Position numbers and translations under genes: made by a program. Below the pieces are notes generated by a model that ran no database searches, was not told the origin of the DNA, and was given only the letters and a program-made list of their open reading frames with translations. Source: Paracoccaceae bacterium (GTDB taxonomy: Bacteria > Pseudomonadota > Alphaproteobacteria > Rhodobacterales > Rhodobacteraceae). From it: a stretch of 32,988 nucleotides of DNA. The stretch lies in NCBI GenBank assembly GCA_021648225.1, contig JAKITE010000018.1, positions 1 to 32,988 of the forward strand. The letters run 5' to 3'. Positions 15,616 to 23,658 of this stretch are shown piece by piece (the stretch's first letter is position 1; each line of letters starts with the position of its first letter).

Positions 15616-16392
15616 TTATTTATCACGGAATTGCGGTTCGCGTTTCTCCGCAAAGGCATTCATGCCCTCGGATTGGTCCTCGGTGGCGAAAAGCGAGTGA
15701 AAAACCCGCCGTTCAAACAAGGTTCCTTCGCGTAACGTAGTCTCGTAAGCCCGATTAACCGATTCTTTGATCGCCATGGTGGTAATCAGCGATTTTTCGG
15801 CGATTTTTTCCGCTGTGGCTTGGGTGTCTTTCAATAAATCCGCCACCGGCACCACACGGCTGACAAGGCCGGAGCTTTCGGCCTCCACCGCGTTCATAAA
15901 TCGCCCTGTCAGGTTCATTTCCATGGCTTTTGATTTACCAACGAATCGGGTTAATCGCTGAGTGCCGCCAATGCCGGCCATCACGCCAAGGTTAATTTCC
16001 GGCTGGCCGAATTTAGCGGTATCCGAGGCAATAATAAAATCGCACATCATCGCCAATTCACAGCCGCCGCCCAGCGCGTAACCCGATACGGCTGCAATAA
16101 TAGGTTTTCGCACCCGGGTAATGGTTTCGGTTTGATCGGTGAAATAATCGCTCAGGAACATATCGACAAAGCTTTGTTTGCCCATTTCCTTGATATCCGC
16201 ACCGGCAGCAAAGGCTTTTTCCGAACCGGTGATGACAATACAGCGCACGTTTTTATCTGCATCGGCTTTGGTTAAAGCCAAACCCAGCTCGTCCAGCAAT
16301 TGTGCGTTTAATGCGTTTAGCGCATCGGGGCGGTTTAAGGTGATGGTCAGAACATGATCCGAAACTTCGGTCAGAATATTTTCATAAGCCAT
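15616..16392 (-). CDS. Enoyl-CoA hydratase/isomerase family protein (crotonase fold)
   Basis: A 258-residue protein. ALNALN near the start and GSEKAFAAGADIKEM form the oxyanion loop. SGYALGGGCELAMMCDFIIA and FGQPEINLGVMAGIGGTQRL follow; the two glutamates in GGCE and QPEINLG match the catalytic pair of true hydratases. It adds water to 2-enoyl-CoA in beta-oxidation. The frame runs on to 16569, but the ATG at 16392 has AAGGGGG ahead and gives the family start MAYENI. The gene lies 61 bases after mutM on the same strand, a pairing seen in related genomes. Its stop is 13 bases from the rpsT -35 box. Confidence 0.92.
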   Translation of the reverse strand: MAYENILTEVSDHVLTITLNRPDALNALNAQLLDELGLALTKADADKNVRCIVITGSEKAFAAGADIKEMGKQSFVDMFLSDYFTDQTETITRVRKPIIAAVSGYALGGGCELAMMCDFIIASDTAKFGQPEINLGVMAGIGGTQRLTRFVGKSKAMEMNLTGRFMNAVEAESSGLVSRVVPVADLLKDTQATAEKIAEKSLITTMAIKESVNRAYETTLREGTLFERRVFHSLFATEDQSEGMNAFAEKREPQFRDK

Positions 16393-16453
16393 TTTGGCCC
16401 CCTTGGCAGCTTTCAAGCCATCAGGTCTAACACGAATATCCGCCTTGGCAAGC

Positions 16454-17281
16454 CTATTGCTGGCAGGTCGGGCAATGAAAGGTTGATCGCCCGGATTGTG
16501 CGAATCGCTGGATTTCACCATCACAATCAGGCCGTTGGCAGGGGCTGTTTTCACGACCATAAACTGCAAAACTATGTTGAAAATACCCTAATTCGCCATT
16601 GGTTTGGCGGTAATCCTTAAGCGAGGATCCCCCGGCTTTTATCGCATCTTGCAGCACAGTTCGGATGATCGGCACCAGTTCGGAAACGGTCTGTTCGGAA
16701 AGATCACCCGCTAAGGTTTGCGGTGCGATTTTAGCCCGCCAAAGCGCCTCGCACACATAGATATTGCCCAGCCCCGCGATGATTCGCTGGTCCAGCAGGG
16801 CAGATTTGATCGGCATTTTGCGATTTTTGAAACGTGCAAACAGGTAATCAGCATCAAAATGGTTTCCCAATGGTTCCGGCCCAAGGCTGGCCAGCATTTT
16901 ATGTTGCTCAACCGAATCGGTATCGCACAGGTCCATGGCGCCAAATCGTCTTGCATCATTAAAGATAATCCGCGCCCCGCCGGACATATCCAGAATAACA
17001 TGATCATGTTTTTCCGGCGCTGTCTGGATGGTTTCAATCAGCATCCGCCCCGACATGCCCAGATGGATAATCAGGGTTTCCCGCGAATCCAGATCAGCAA
17101 GAATATATTTTGACCTACGCCGCAAGCGTTCCACCTTTTTGCCACTTAACCGCGCTGCCATATTTGCGGGAAACGGCCAGCGCAGATCAGGGCGGCGAAT
17201 ATCGGCTTGGGTAATCACAAACCCTGCCATTGCGGGTTCCAGCCCACGACGAACGGTTTCGACCTCTGGTAATTCGGGCAT
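16454..17281 (-). CDS. mutM: Formamidopyrimidine-DNA glycosylase (Fpg)
   Basis: A 275-residue repair enzyme that removes oxidised purines such as 8-oxoguanine and cuts the abasic site. MPELPEVETVRRGL gives the catalytic Pro (after Met removal) and Glu. RRRSKYILADL holds the conserved lysine, IIHLGMSGRM is the next motif, and QRIIAGLGNIYVCEALW the helix-two-turn-helix. The C-terminal zinc finger is present with four cysteines (spacing CxxxxC then CxxC, as I recall for alphaproteobacteria). Ribosome site AAAGGA precedes the ATG. It is divergent from the HDAC-like gene across 55 bases. Confidence 0.96.
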   Translation of the reverse strand: MPELPEVETVRRGLEPAMAGFVITQADIRRPDLRWPFPANMAARLSGKKVERLRRRSKYILADLDSRETLIIHLGMSGRMLIETIQTAPEKHDHVILDMSGGARIIFNDARRFGAMDLCDTDSVEQHKMLASLGPEPLGNHFDADYLFARFKNRKMPIKSALLDQRIIAGLGNIYVCEALWRAKIAPQTLAGDLSEQTVSELVPIIRTVLQDAIKAGGSSLKDYRQTNGELGYFQHSFAVYGRENSPCQRPDCDGEIQRFAQSGRSTFHCPTCQQ

Positions 17282-17336
17282 AATATCCTTTCGGTTTTGG
17301 CTTGTCGGCGGGCCATGCCGCGCTTATCCTTAACCT

Positions 17337-18245
17337 ATGACAACCGCTCTGATAACCCACCAAGATTGCCTGAACCATGTTAACCCGCCGGGCCACCCCG
17401 AACAGGTGGCGCGGCTGATGGTGATTGAACGGGCGCTAAAAGGCTTTGATTTGCTGCGCATTGACGCGCCACTGGGTAAAGAAAGCCATATCCTGCGCTG
17501 CCATCCACAGTCTTATATTGATGCATTAAAATCAGCCAATATCGGCCCGCTGGACCCTGACACCCATATGTCGGCTGGCACTTATAATGCCGCATTGCGC
17601 GGGGTCGGGGGTATAATTCAGGCGGTTGATATGGTGATGGCGGGCGATACGAAAAATGCATTTGTTGCCTGCCGCCCGCCCGGCCATCATGCCGAAACCG
17701 GCACCGCCATGGGGTTTTGCCTGTTTGGCAATGTGGCGATTGCTGCCAAACACGCGCTGGAACAGCATAATCTTTCGCGCGTGGCAATTATGGATTTTGA
17801 CGTGCATCACGGCAACGGCACGCAAGATCTGGTTTGGAACGAAAGCCGTATTTTCTTTGCCAGCACCCAGCAAATGCCGCTTTTCCCCGGCTCGGGTGCG
17901 GCGGATGAAACCGGTGCCCATGGGCAGATTATGAATGTGCCTTTGCCCGAGGGTTCGGATGGTAGCCTGTTTCGTGAAAAAATGACCTCGCAAATCTTGC
18001 CCGCAATAGATGCATGGCAGCCGGAAATGATGTTTATTTCCGCAGGGTTTGATGCCCATCGCAATGATCCGCTGGCGGGGCTGAACTGGGATACCGGTGA
18101 TTTTGTCTGGGCCACACAGCAATTATGTGATCTGGCCGAAAAACATTGCCATGGCCGTCTGGTATCCACATTGGAGGGCGGCTATGATCTGGATGCCCTT
18201 GCCGCGAGCGTCGCGGCGCATGTCAAAGTTTTGCAGGAGCAGTAA
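17337..18245 (+). CDS. Histone deacetylase family protein (acetylpolyamine amidohydrolase/AcuC-like)
   Basis: A 302-residue zinc hydrolase. Motifs are RPPGHHAE (His 117/118), MDFDVHHGNGTQ (Asp 155 and His 157 as zinc ligands), FISAGFDAH (Asp 239, third ligand) and LEGGYDLD with the active-site tyrosine. Bacterial members remove acetyl groups from polyamines or other small amides, or from lysines of proteins such as acetyl-CoA synthetase; sequence does not decide which. The start MTTALITHQDC is family-typical, though no clear ribosome site precedes it. xseB follows at once after its stop, so it is the first gene of the xseB-ispA-dxs operon. Confidence 0.9.
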   Translation: MTTALITHQDCLNHVNPPGHPEQVARLMVIERALKGFDLLRIDAPLGKESHILRCHPQSYIDALKSANIGPLDPDTHMSAGTYNAALRGVGGIIQAVDMVMAGDTKNAFVACRPPGHHAETGTAMGFCLFGNVAIAAKHALEQHNLSRVAIMDFDVHHGNGTQDLVWNESRIFFASTQQMPLFPGSGAADETGAHGQIMNVPLPEGSDGSLFREKMTSQILPAIDAWQPEMMFISAGFDAHRNDPLAGLNWDTGDFVWATQQLCDLAEKHCHGRLVSTLEGGYDLDALAASVAAHVKVLQEQ

Positions 18246-18476
18246 ATGACCAAAGACCTTAGTTTCGAGGCCGCAATGGCTGAACTGGAAACCGTTGTCG
18301 GGCAGCTCGAATCCGGCGATGTGCCATTGGAAGAATCGATCAAACTGTATGAACGCGGCGACAAGCTGAAAAAACATTGTGAGAAAAAACTGGCCGAGGC
18401 CGAGGAAAAAGTCGCGCAAATCACCCTGAATGCAGATGGCCAAGCCACCGGAACCAAACCGGTCGAGGCTGGGTAA
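18246..18476 (+). CDS. xseB: Exodeoxyribonuclease VII small subunit
   Basis: A 76-residue helical protein with the XseB core LSFEAAMAELETVVGQLESG and LEESIKLYERGDKL. It pairs with the large subunit XseA to degrade single-stranded DNA; xseA is not in the window. The ATG directly follows the TAA of the HDAC-like gene, with AGGAG ahead. ispA starts two bases after its stop. xseB-ispA-dxs is a known alphaproteobacterial order. Confidence 0.92.
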   Translation: MTKDLSFEAAMAELETVVGQLESGDVPLEESIKLYERGDKLKKHCEKKLAEAEEKVAQITLNADGQATGTKPVEAG

Positions 18477-18477
18477 T

Positions 18478-19338
18478 ATGGCCCAAGCGCAGTTCCAGAC
18501 TGCCTTGGCGGATGCTGCGGCCCGTGTGGAAAATAGCCTTGATACCCTGCTGCCCAGCGGTAATCGCATTGCCGATTCCATGCGTTATGCGGTGCTGAAT
18601 GGCGGCAAGCGCCTGCGCGCATTTCTGGTGATCGAGGGCGCATTGTTGTTTGATGTGCCAGCCCCGCAGGCCAATGCCGCTGCTGCTGCCATTGAATGTA
18701 TCCATGCTTATTCGCTGGTGCATGATGATCTGCCCGCCATGGATAATGACGATCTGCGCCGTGGTCTGCCCACCGTGCATGTCAAATGGGATGATGCCAC
18801 CGCCGTGCTGGCTGGGGATGCTTTGCAAGCCATGGCATTTGAAATTCTGGCCGATATTAACGCGCCGAATGTGCTGATTGCCGCATTGGCCAAAGCCGCT
18901 GGCGGCGCGGGTATGGTTTTGGGTCAAGGCATGGATATCGCCGCTGAAACCGCGCAAACGCCGCTAAATCTGGCGCAGATTTCGACATTGCAATCGCTGA
19001 AAACCGGCGCGTTGATCCGGTGGTCAGCCGGTGCCGGGCCTATGCTGGCCGGGGCTGATCCTGCGCCATTGTTTGAATATGCCGATGCTTTGGGCCGTGC
19101 CTTTCAAATCCGCGATGATATCCTGGATATCGAGGGCGACCCCGAAAAAACCGGAAAACGCCTGCGCAAAGACGAAGCCGCTGGCAAGGCCACCTTTGTT
19201 TCCCTGTTGGGCATGGACGCGGCCAAATCCCGCGCAGCGGAATTGGTTGAACAGGCGCAAGCGGCCTTGGGCTCTTATAGCGCGCGTGCAGACAACTTGC
19301 GCCAAGCCGCGCAATATACCATAACCCGAGCGACCTGA
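18478..19338 (+). CDS. ispA: Farnesyl diphosphate synthase (polyprenyl synthetase family)
   Basis: A 286-residue synthase that condenses IPP with DMAPP and GPP to make farnesyl diphosphate. GGKRLRAFL is the substrate-binding motif, LVHDDLPAMDNDDLRRG is the first Asp-rich region (DD at 83-84) and AFQIRDDILDIEGD the second (DD at 213-214). The bacterial-type spacing DDLPAMD points to a short-chain product. The frame is open from 18430, but the ATG at 18478, two bases after the xseB stop, is the better start. dxs follows in the same operon, giving precursor supply and chain elongation together. Confidence 0.94.
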   Translation: MAQAQFQTALADAAARVENSLDTLLPSGNRIADSMRYAVLNGGKRLRAFLVIEGALLFDVPAPQANAAAAAIECIHAYSLVHDDLPAMDNDDLRRGLPTVHVKWDDATAVLAGDALQAMAFEILADINAPNVLIAALAKAAGGAGMVLGQGMDIAAETAQTPLNLAQISTLQSLKTGALIRWSAGAGPMLAGADPAPLFEYADALGRAFQIRDDILDIEGDPEKTGKRLRKDEAAGKATFVSLLGMDAAKSRAAELVEQAQAALGSYSARADNLRQAAQYTITRAT

Positions 19339-19349
19339 AGGAACCCGTG

Positions 19350-21275
19350 ATGAGTCGCCCAAACACACCCTTGCTGGATAAAATAAACAGCCCCGCCGAC
19401 CTCAAAACCCTGAGCGACACAGAGCTGGAACAACTGGCCCATGAATTGCGCAGCGAAACCATCTCGGTCGTGTCCGAAACCGGTGGCCATCTGGGTGCAG
19501 GGCTTGGCGTGGTAGAGCTGACAGTGGCGTTGCATGCGGTTTTCAACACCCCCCATGATCGTTTGATCTGGGATGTCAGCCACCAATGTTACCCCCATAA
19601 AATCCTGACAGGACGGCGTGATCGTATCCGCACCTTGCGCTGTGGCACGGGGCTGTCGGGTTTTACCAAGCGTCTTGAGAGCCCCTATGACCCGTTTGGC
19701 GCAGGCCATGCGGCGACCTCTATTTCTGCCGCACTTGGCTTTGCCGCTGCGCGGGATCTGGGCGGCGCGCCGGAACATGGCATTGGCGATACCATTGCGG
19801 TAATTGGCGATGGCTCTATTTCTGCCGGCATGGCATTTGAGGCCATGAACCATGCGGGTGACCTGAAAAAACGCATGATTGTTATTTTGAATGACAACGA
19901 TATGTCGATCGCGCCGCCGGTGGGGGCGATGTCGTCTTACCTGTCGCGGCTGTATGCGGAGGCTCCGTTTCAGGAGCTGAAATCAGCTGCCAAAGGTTTT
20001 GCCTCGCTATTACCGCCACCGTTGCAAGACGGCGCGCGCCGCGCCAAGGAAATGGTTAAATCCATGACCGTTGGCGGCACTCTGTTCGAAGAGCTGGGGT
20101 TTTCCTATGTCGGGCCGATTGATGGCCACGATATGGAGCAATTGCTGAATGTGCTGCGCACCGTGCAGGAACGCGCCACCGGCCCGATGTTGATTCATGT
20201 GATCACCAAAAAAGGCAAAGGTTACGCCCCTGCCGAAGGTGCGGATGATCGTGGTCATGCCCGCGCCAAATTTGATGTGCTGACCGGCGAGCAGAAAAAA
20301 ACCAAATCGAATGCGCCGTCTTATACATCGGTTTTTGCCAATGCCCTGATTGTCGAGGCTGAGGCCGATAACCGCGTGGTCGGCATTACCGCCGCCATGC
20401 CCGACGGCACCGGCATGGATGCATTTGGCGCACGGTTCCCCACCCGGATGTTTGATGTGGGCATGGCCGAACAACATGCAGTAACCTTTGCGGCAGGGCT
20501 GGCCGCTGGCGGTATGAAACCGTTTTGTGCGGTTTATTCGACATTTTTACAGCGTGGCTATGACCAGATTGTGCATGATGTTGCCATTCAAAATCTGCCG
20601 GTGCGTTTTGCCATTGATCGCGCTGGTCTGGTGGGCGCCGATGGCCCGACCCATGCGGGCAGCTTTGATATTGCCTTTCTGGCCAATCTGCCAAATTTTG
20701 TGGTGATGGCCGCCGCTGACGAGGCCGAATTGATGCATATGGTTGCCACTGCCGCCAGCATTGATGACGCACCTTGTGCTTTCCGGTTTCCGCGCGGCGA
20801 AGGCACAGGCGTTGATCTGCCTGAACGGGGCGAGGTGCTGGAAATCGGCAAAGGCCGGATCATTCAATCCGGCGCGCGAGTAGCAATATTGTCTTTTGGC
20901 ACACGGCTGGCTGAATGTGAAAAAGCCGCCGAATCGCTGAAAGCCCGTGGCATTACCCCCACCATCGCCGATGCCCGTTTTGCCAAACCGCTGGACCGCG
21001 ATTTGATTCTGTCGCTGGCGGCTGAACACGAAGCTTTGATCACCATCGAGGAGGGAGCAATTGGCGGATTTGGCAGCCATGTTGCGCAGCTTCTGGCCGA
21101 TGAGGCAGTATTTGATAGCGGGTTGAAATTCCGTTCCATGACTCTGCCGGATGTGTTTCAAGACCATGATAGCCCCGGTAAAATGTATGCAGCAGCAGGG
21201 CTGTCCGCCAAAGATATCGAGGTCAAGGTGTTGGAAACACTGGGAATTGCCAGCATTGGTAAAAAATTGGCTTAG
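19350..21275 (+). CDS. dxs: 1-deoxy-D-xylulose-5-phosphate synthase
   Basis: A 641-residue thiamine-diphosphate enzyme that joins pyruvate and glyceraldehyde 3-phosphate, first step of the MEP isoprenoid pathway. VSETGGHLGAGLGVVELTVA holds the catalytic His (47), VIGDGSISAGMAFEAMNHAG the TPP/Mg motif (GDGS at 153), and DVGMAEQHAVTFAAGLA the conserved Glu of the transketolase pyrimidine domain. AGG before the start fits; an in-frame GTG three bases earlier (19347) is an alternative. Eleven bases follow the ispA stop. The dxs stop lies in an inverted repeat with the stop of the convergent kinase gene. Confidence 0.95.
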   Translation: MSRPNTPLLDKINSPADLKTLSDTELEQLAHELRSETISVVSETGGHLGAGLGVVELTVALHAVFNTPHDRLIWDVSHQCYPHKILTGRRDRIRTLRCGTGLSGFTKRLESPYDPFGAGHAATSISAALGFAAARDLGGAPEHGIGDTIAVIGDGSISAGMAFEAMNHAGDLKKRMIVILNDNDMSIAPPVGAMSSYLSRLYAEAPFQELKSAAKGFASLLPPPLQDGARRAKEMVKSMTVGGTLFEELGFSYVGPIDGHDMEQLLNVLRTVQERATGPMLIHVITKKGKGYAPAEGADDRGHARAKFDVLTGEQKKTKSNAPSYTSVFANALIVEAEADNRVVGITAAMPDGTGMDAFGARFPTRMFDVGMAEQHAVTFAAGLAAGGMKPFCAVYSTFLQRGYDQIVHDVAIQNLPVRFAIDRAGLVGADGPTHAGSFDIAFLANLPNFVVMAAADEAELMHMVATAASIDDAPCAFRFPRGEGTGVDLPERGEVLEIGKGRIIQSGARVAILSFGTRLAECEKAAESLKARGITPTIADARFAKPLDRDLILSLAAEHEALITIEEGAIGGFGSHVAQLLADEAVFDSGLKFRSMTLPDVFQDHDSPGKMYAAAGLSAKDIEVKVLETLGIASIGKKLA

Positions 21276-21302
21276 GGTCAGGATTAACAGGTCCAGACCC
21301 TA
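21273..21302. terminator. Inverted repeat between convergent dxs and kinase genes
   Basis: TAGGGTC (21273-21279) and GACCCTA (21296-21302) form a 7-bp stem with a 16-base loop. The arms include the stop codons of both convergent genes. No T tract follows on either strand, so termination is weakly supported. Confidence 0.4.
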
Positions 21303-22793
21303 GCTTAAAAACTCCAACCGGAAACAAGTGCCTACCTTTACCTTAACCAAGCTAATTTCGCCCCCCATGGTTTGAAGCATCGAAGCAACAATGCTAAGCC
21401 CCATGCCGGTGCCGCCCGTATCGCGCCGCGTGGTGAAAAACGGCGTAAATATGTTTTTGGCATTGCCCGCAGAAATACCTGTGCCGTTATCTGTGATCTC
21501 CAGAAACTTGTCTTTACCCTGCAAAACCACCTGTGTTGCGCCATGTTCAACGGCATTTTCCAGCAGATGCATCACCATGATTTGCAGGTTTTCGCAATGC
21601 ACCGGCAGGCTGTGATCAGGGGTTTCAACCCTAATTTCAAGCCCGTCAAACCTATCAAACACCTGTTGCAGGTCTTGCAGTTTGCAAGTGCCGCTTGGCA
21701 AGGGTTGTTCAGCCCGCGCTAGATCGCGCATTTTGCCAAGCAATGCCTCCATACGCGCGGTGTCTGCCAGAATATTATCCAGAAACCTGACGCGCTGGGT
21801 TTTATCCATGCCCGCATCCTGCATCAATTCCGCTGCACCGCGCAGTGCGGTTAGGGGCGATTTCAGTTCATGGGTAACATGGGCGGTAAAGGTATTTACT
21901 GCGTCTTGCCGGTTTTTAAGCTCTGCCGCCATGGTTTGAAAGCTTTGGCCGAGGCTGGCAATTTCCCTTGTGCCAAATCGGGTTAAGGCGGCCACATTCG
22001 GGTTGCCGGTTGCGCCAATTTCGCGGGTTTGGGCAATTAGGCGATGAATAGGGCCGGTGATAAATCGCCAGAAAACAAACCCGATCAGCCCTGCTGCCAG
22101 CACCACAAAGCCCAATGCTTTGATAAGGTTCAGACGCTCGCCACTTAAAAACCGGAAAATATGGGTTGGGGTTCGGCTTAGGTAAACCGCGCCGATAACC
22201 TGATCCCCAACATAAACCGGCATGGCCACAAACACCCGCACCCTTGTGCCACGGCTTAGGGCGTAAATGCCGGGGGTGGGCTGATCACGCAATCGCACCC
22301 GCGCCACGGTGGTGACCTTGCCTGACAAAGCCGTGGCGACCTCTGGCACATGGGCCAATGACTGGCCAATTTCAGCGCTGCCGGCAAACACGGTGCCGTT
22401 AATATCCAGCATGCGATAGCCCACCAGCGTTTGTTGCTGGGCGTTGCTGGAAACCCGCGATAGAACCGCAGCGATTTGCAGATATCGCGGGCCTATGGGC
22501 TGTGTGGCAGGGCGCGCATCGGCGCGCGGCGGCAAGATTGTGTCATTGGCCAGATTTAAGGATGGAAAAACCGGCTCCGCCAAAAAATCCGCCTCATCAT
22601 AAAGGGCTGCAAAACTTGCCGACAAAACCGAGGCTTGCCCCAGCAGGCTTTCCTCGGTTTGCTGCACCAGTTGATTGGCAAAAAAACTGAACAGAAACAG
22701 CCCTGCGAATGGCAGGATAAGCACAATGCCCAACACAGCCAGCACCACAAAAGACAGCCTTGGCCGCCATTTTTGTTTTATACGATCGCGCAA
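21300..22793 (-). CDS. Sensor histidine kinase (CreC-like)
   Basis: A 497-residue membrane kinase. A first membrane segment (about 15-40) and a second (about 226-245) bracket a periplasmic sensor domain of about 185 residues. Then come HAMP-like ITGPIHRLIAQT, the H-box AHVTHELKSPLTALRGAAEL (His about 308), the N-box LLENAVEHG, DNGTGIS and GGTGMGLSIV. It phosphorylates the regulator encoded just upstream. The start is doubtful: a TTG at 22793 has AAGGA at a good distance and overlaps the regulator stop by 16 bases; a TTG at 22844 is also in frame but has no ribosome site. Both are rare codons. The signal sensed is unknown; CreC similarity rests on domain layout and the regulator next to it. 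Confidence 0.87.
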   Translation of the reverse strand: MRDRIKQKWRPRLSFVVLAVLGIVLILPFAGLFLFSFFANQLVQQTEESLLGQASVLSASFAALYDEADFLAEPVFPSLNLANDTILPPRADARPATQPIGPRYLQIAAVLSRVSSNAQQQTLVGYRMLDINGTVFAGSAEIGQSLAHVPEVATALSGKVTTVARVRLRDQPTPGIYALSRGTRVRVFVAMPVYVGDQVIGAVYLSRTPTHIFRFLSGERLNLIKALGFVVLAAGLIGFVFWRFITGPIHRLIAQTREIGATGNPNVAALTRFGTREIASLGQSFQTMAAELKNRQDAVNTFTAHVTHELKSPLTALRGAAELMQDAGMDKTQRVRFLDNILADTARMEALLGKMRDLARAEQPLPSGTCKLQDLQQVFDRFDGLEIRVETPDHSLPVHCENLQIMVMHLLENAVEHGATQVVLQGKDKFLEITDNGTGISAGNAKNIFTPFFTTRRDTGGTGMGLSIVASMLQTMGGEISLVKVKVGTCFRLEFLS

Positions 22794-23467
22794 TCGCCCA
22801 TCCTTAACCCCACGCCATGGACCGAAACAATCGCTGTTTTGCAACCAGCCGCTGCCAGTTTTGCGCGGATATTGCGCAGGTGGCTATCAATAGTGCGGGA
22901 TGAAACATGGATATTATTACCATAGACCAAATCGGTAAGCTGGCTGCGTGACAACACCTGATCGGGGTTTTGCAGCAATGCCGCCAGCAAGGAAAATTCC
23001 GAGGCGGTCAGGGCAATATCGTGGGCTTGAAAACGGCAGAAATGCCGGTTTGCATCAAGCTGCAATGCGCCATGTTGAAAAACCTTTGCTTGTGGTTGAA
23101 CTGAGGTAGAGCGTTTAAGAATGGCCTTGACCCGCGCCACCAATTCGCGCGGGCTGAACGGTTTGGTGACATAATCATCGCCGCCCAGTTCCAGACCGAT
23201 GATCCGGTCAATTTCGTCATCGCGGGCGGTTAGAAACAGAATTGGCACCTCGGAAAACTTGCGAACCTCAAGGCAAACCGCCAGCCCGTCCATTTCCGGC
23301 ATGCCGATATCAAGTATTATCAAAGCAGGGGGCTGTTGATGAATGCGGGTCAGGGCAGCAAGACCATTTTCAGCAGTGCAGGTTTCAAAACCTGAATTTT
23401 CAAGCGCAAAGCGGATGACCTCGCGAATATGGGGATCATCATCAACAATCAAAACGGTTTGGGGCAT
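22778..23467 (-). CDS. OmpR/PhoB-type response regulator (CreB-like)
   Basis: A 229-residue regulator. The receiver domain has VDDDPH (acid pocket), the phospho-acceptor Asp 53 in IILDIGMPEMDG, Thr 80 and Lys 102 in YVTKPFSPRE. The C-terminal winged helix includes LTASEFSLLAALLQNPDQVL and SRTIDSHLRNIRAKL. It is a DNA-binding partner of the adjacent kinase. FLTARDDEIDRIIGLELGGD resembles CreB, hence the suggestion. The ATG at 23467 follows AAGG at good spacing; the frame upstream of it is open but has no family match. Confidence 0.92.
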   Translation of the reverse strand: MPQTVLIVDDDPHIREVIRFALENSGFETCTAENGLAALTRIHQQPPALIILDIGMPEMDGLAVCLEVRKFSEVPILFLTARDDEIDRIIGLELGGDDYVTKPFSPRELVARVKAILKRSTSVQPQAKVFQHGALQLDANRHFCRFQAHDIALTASEFSLLAALLQNPDQVLSRSQLTDLVYGNNIHVSSRTIDSHLRNIRAKLAAAGCKTAIVSVHGVGLRMGDCAIV

Positions 23468-23493
23468 AAATGACCTTGCATAGCTATGGCCAC

Positions 23494-23521
23494 AAGATAG
23501 CCCCGAACCCCGATAATACAA
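23494..23521 (-). promoter_or_regulatory. Candidate promoter of the two-component operon
   Basis: On the minus strand, TTGTAT (23516-23521), 16 bases, TATCTT (23494-23499), directly downstream of the ccrM terminator. The -35 is weak. Confidence 0.3.
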
Positions 23522-23533
23522 AAGCCCTAATAT

Positions 23534-23558
23534 AAAAAAGGCCCGCCAATGGCGGGCC
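23534..23558 (-). terminator. Intrinsic terminator of the ccrM transcript
   Basis: GGCCCGCC (23540-23547) pairs with GGCGGGCC (23551-23558) across a 3-base loop. On the minus strand a run of six T follows. It is 100 bases past the ccrM stop. Confidence 0.88.
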
Positions 23559-23604
23559 AAGGTAAAATACCTTTCGGTATCCGGCGGTAAATTCACATGG
23601 GGCT

Positions 23605-23640
23605 TCTGCACCGGCGGGGCATTTAGCCCCTTGGTGCAGA
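23605..23640. other. Stem-loop in the ccrM 3' region
   Basis: TCTGCACC (23605-23612) pairs with GGTGCAGA (23633-23640). Inside, GGGGC (23616-23620) pairs with GCCCC (23626-23630). The hairpin lies 20 to 55 bases past the ccrM stop, ahead of the terminator; it may set mRNA stability. Confidence 0.5.
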
Positions 23641-23658
23641 GCATCTGAAGATGCGGCA

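Noticed and set aside
16393..16569. N-terminal extension of the enoyl-CoA hydratase
   Set aside because: It overlaps mutM and lacks family homology, and a good ribosome site precedes the ATG at 16392.
17532..18122. Minus-strand frame of 196 residues inside the HDAC-like gene
   Set aside because: Shadow of a gene with all catalytic motifs in place.
20010..21167. Long minus-strand frames under dxs
   Set aside because: Antisense of dxs; long open frames are common opposite codon-biased genes.
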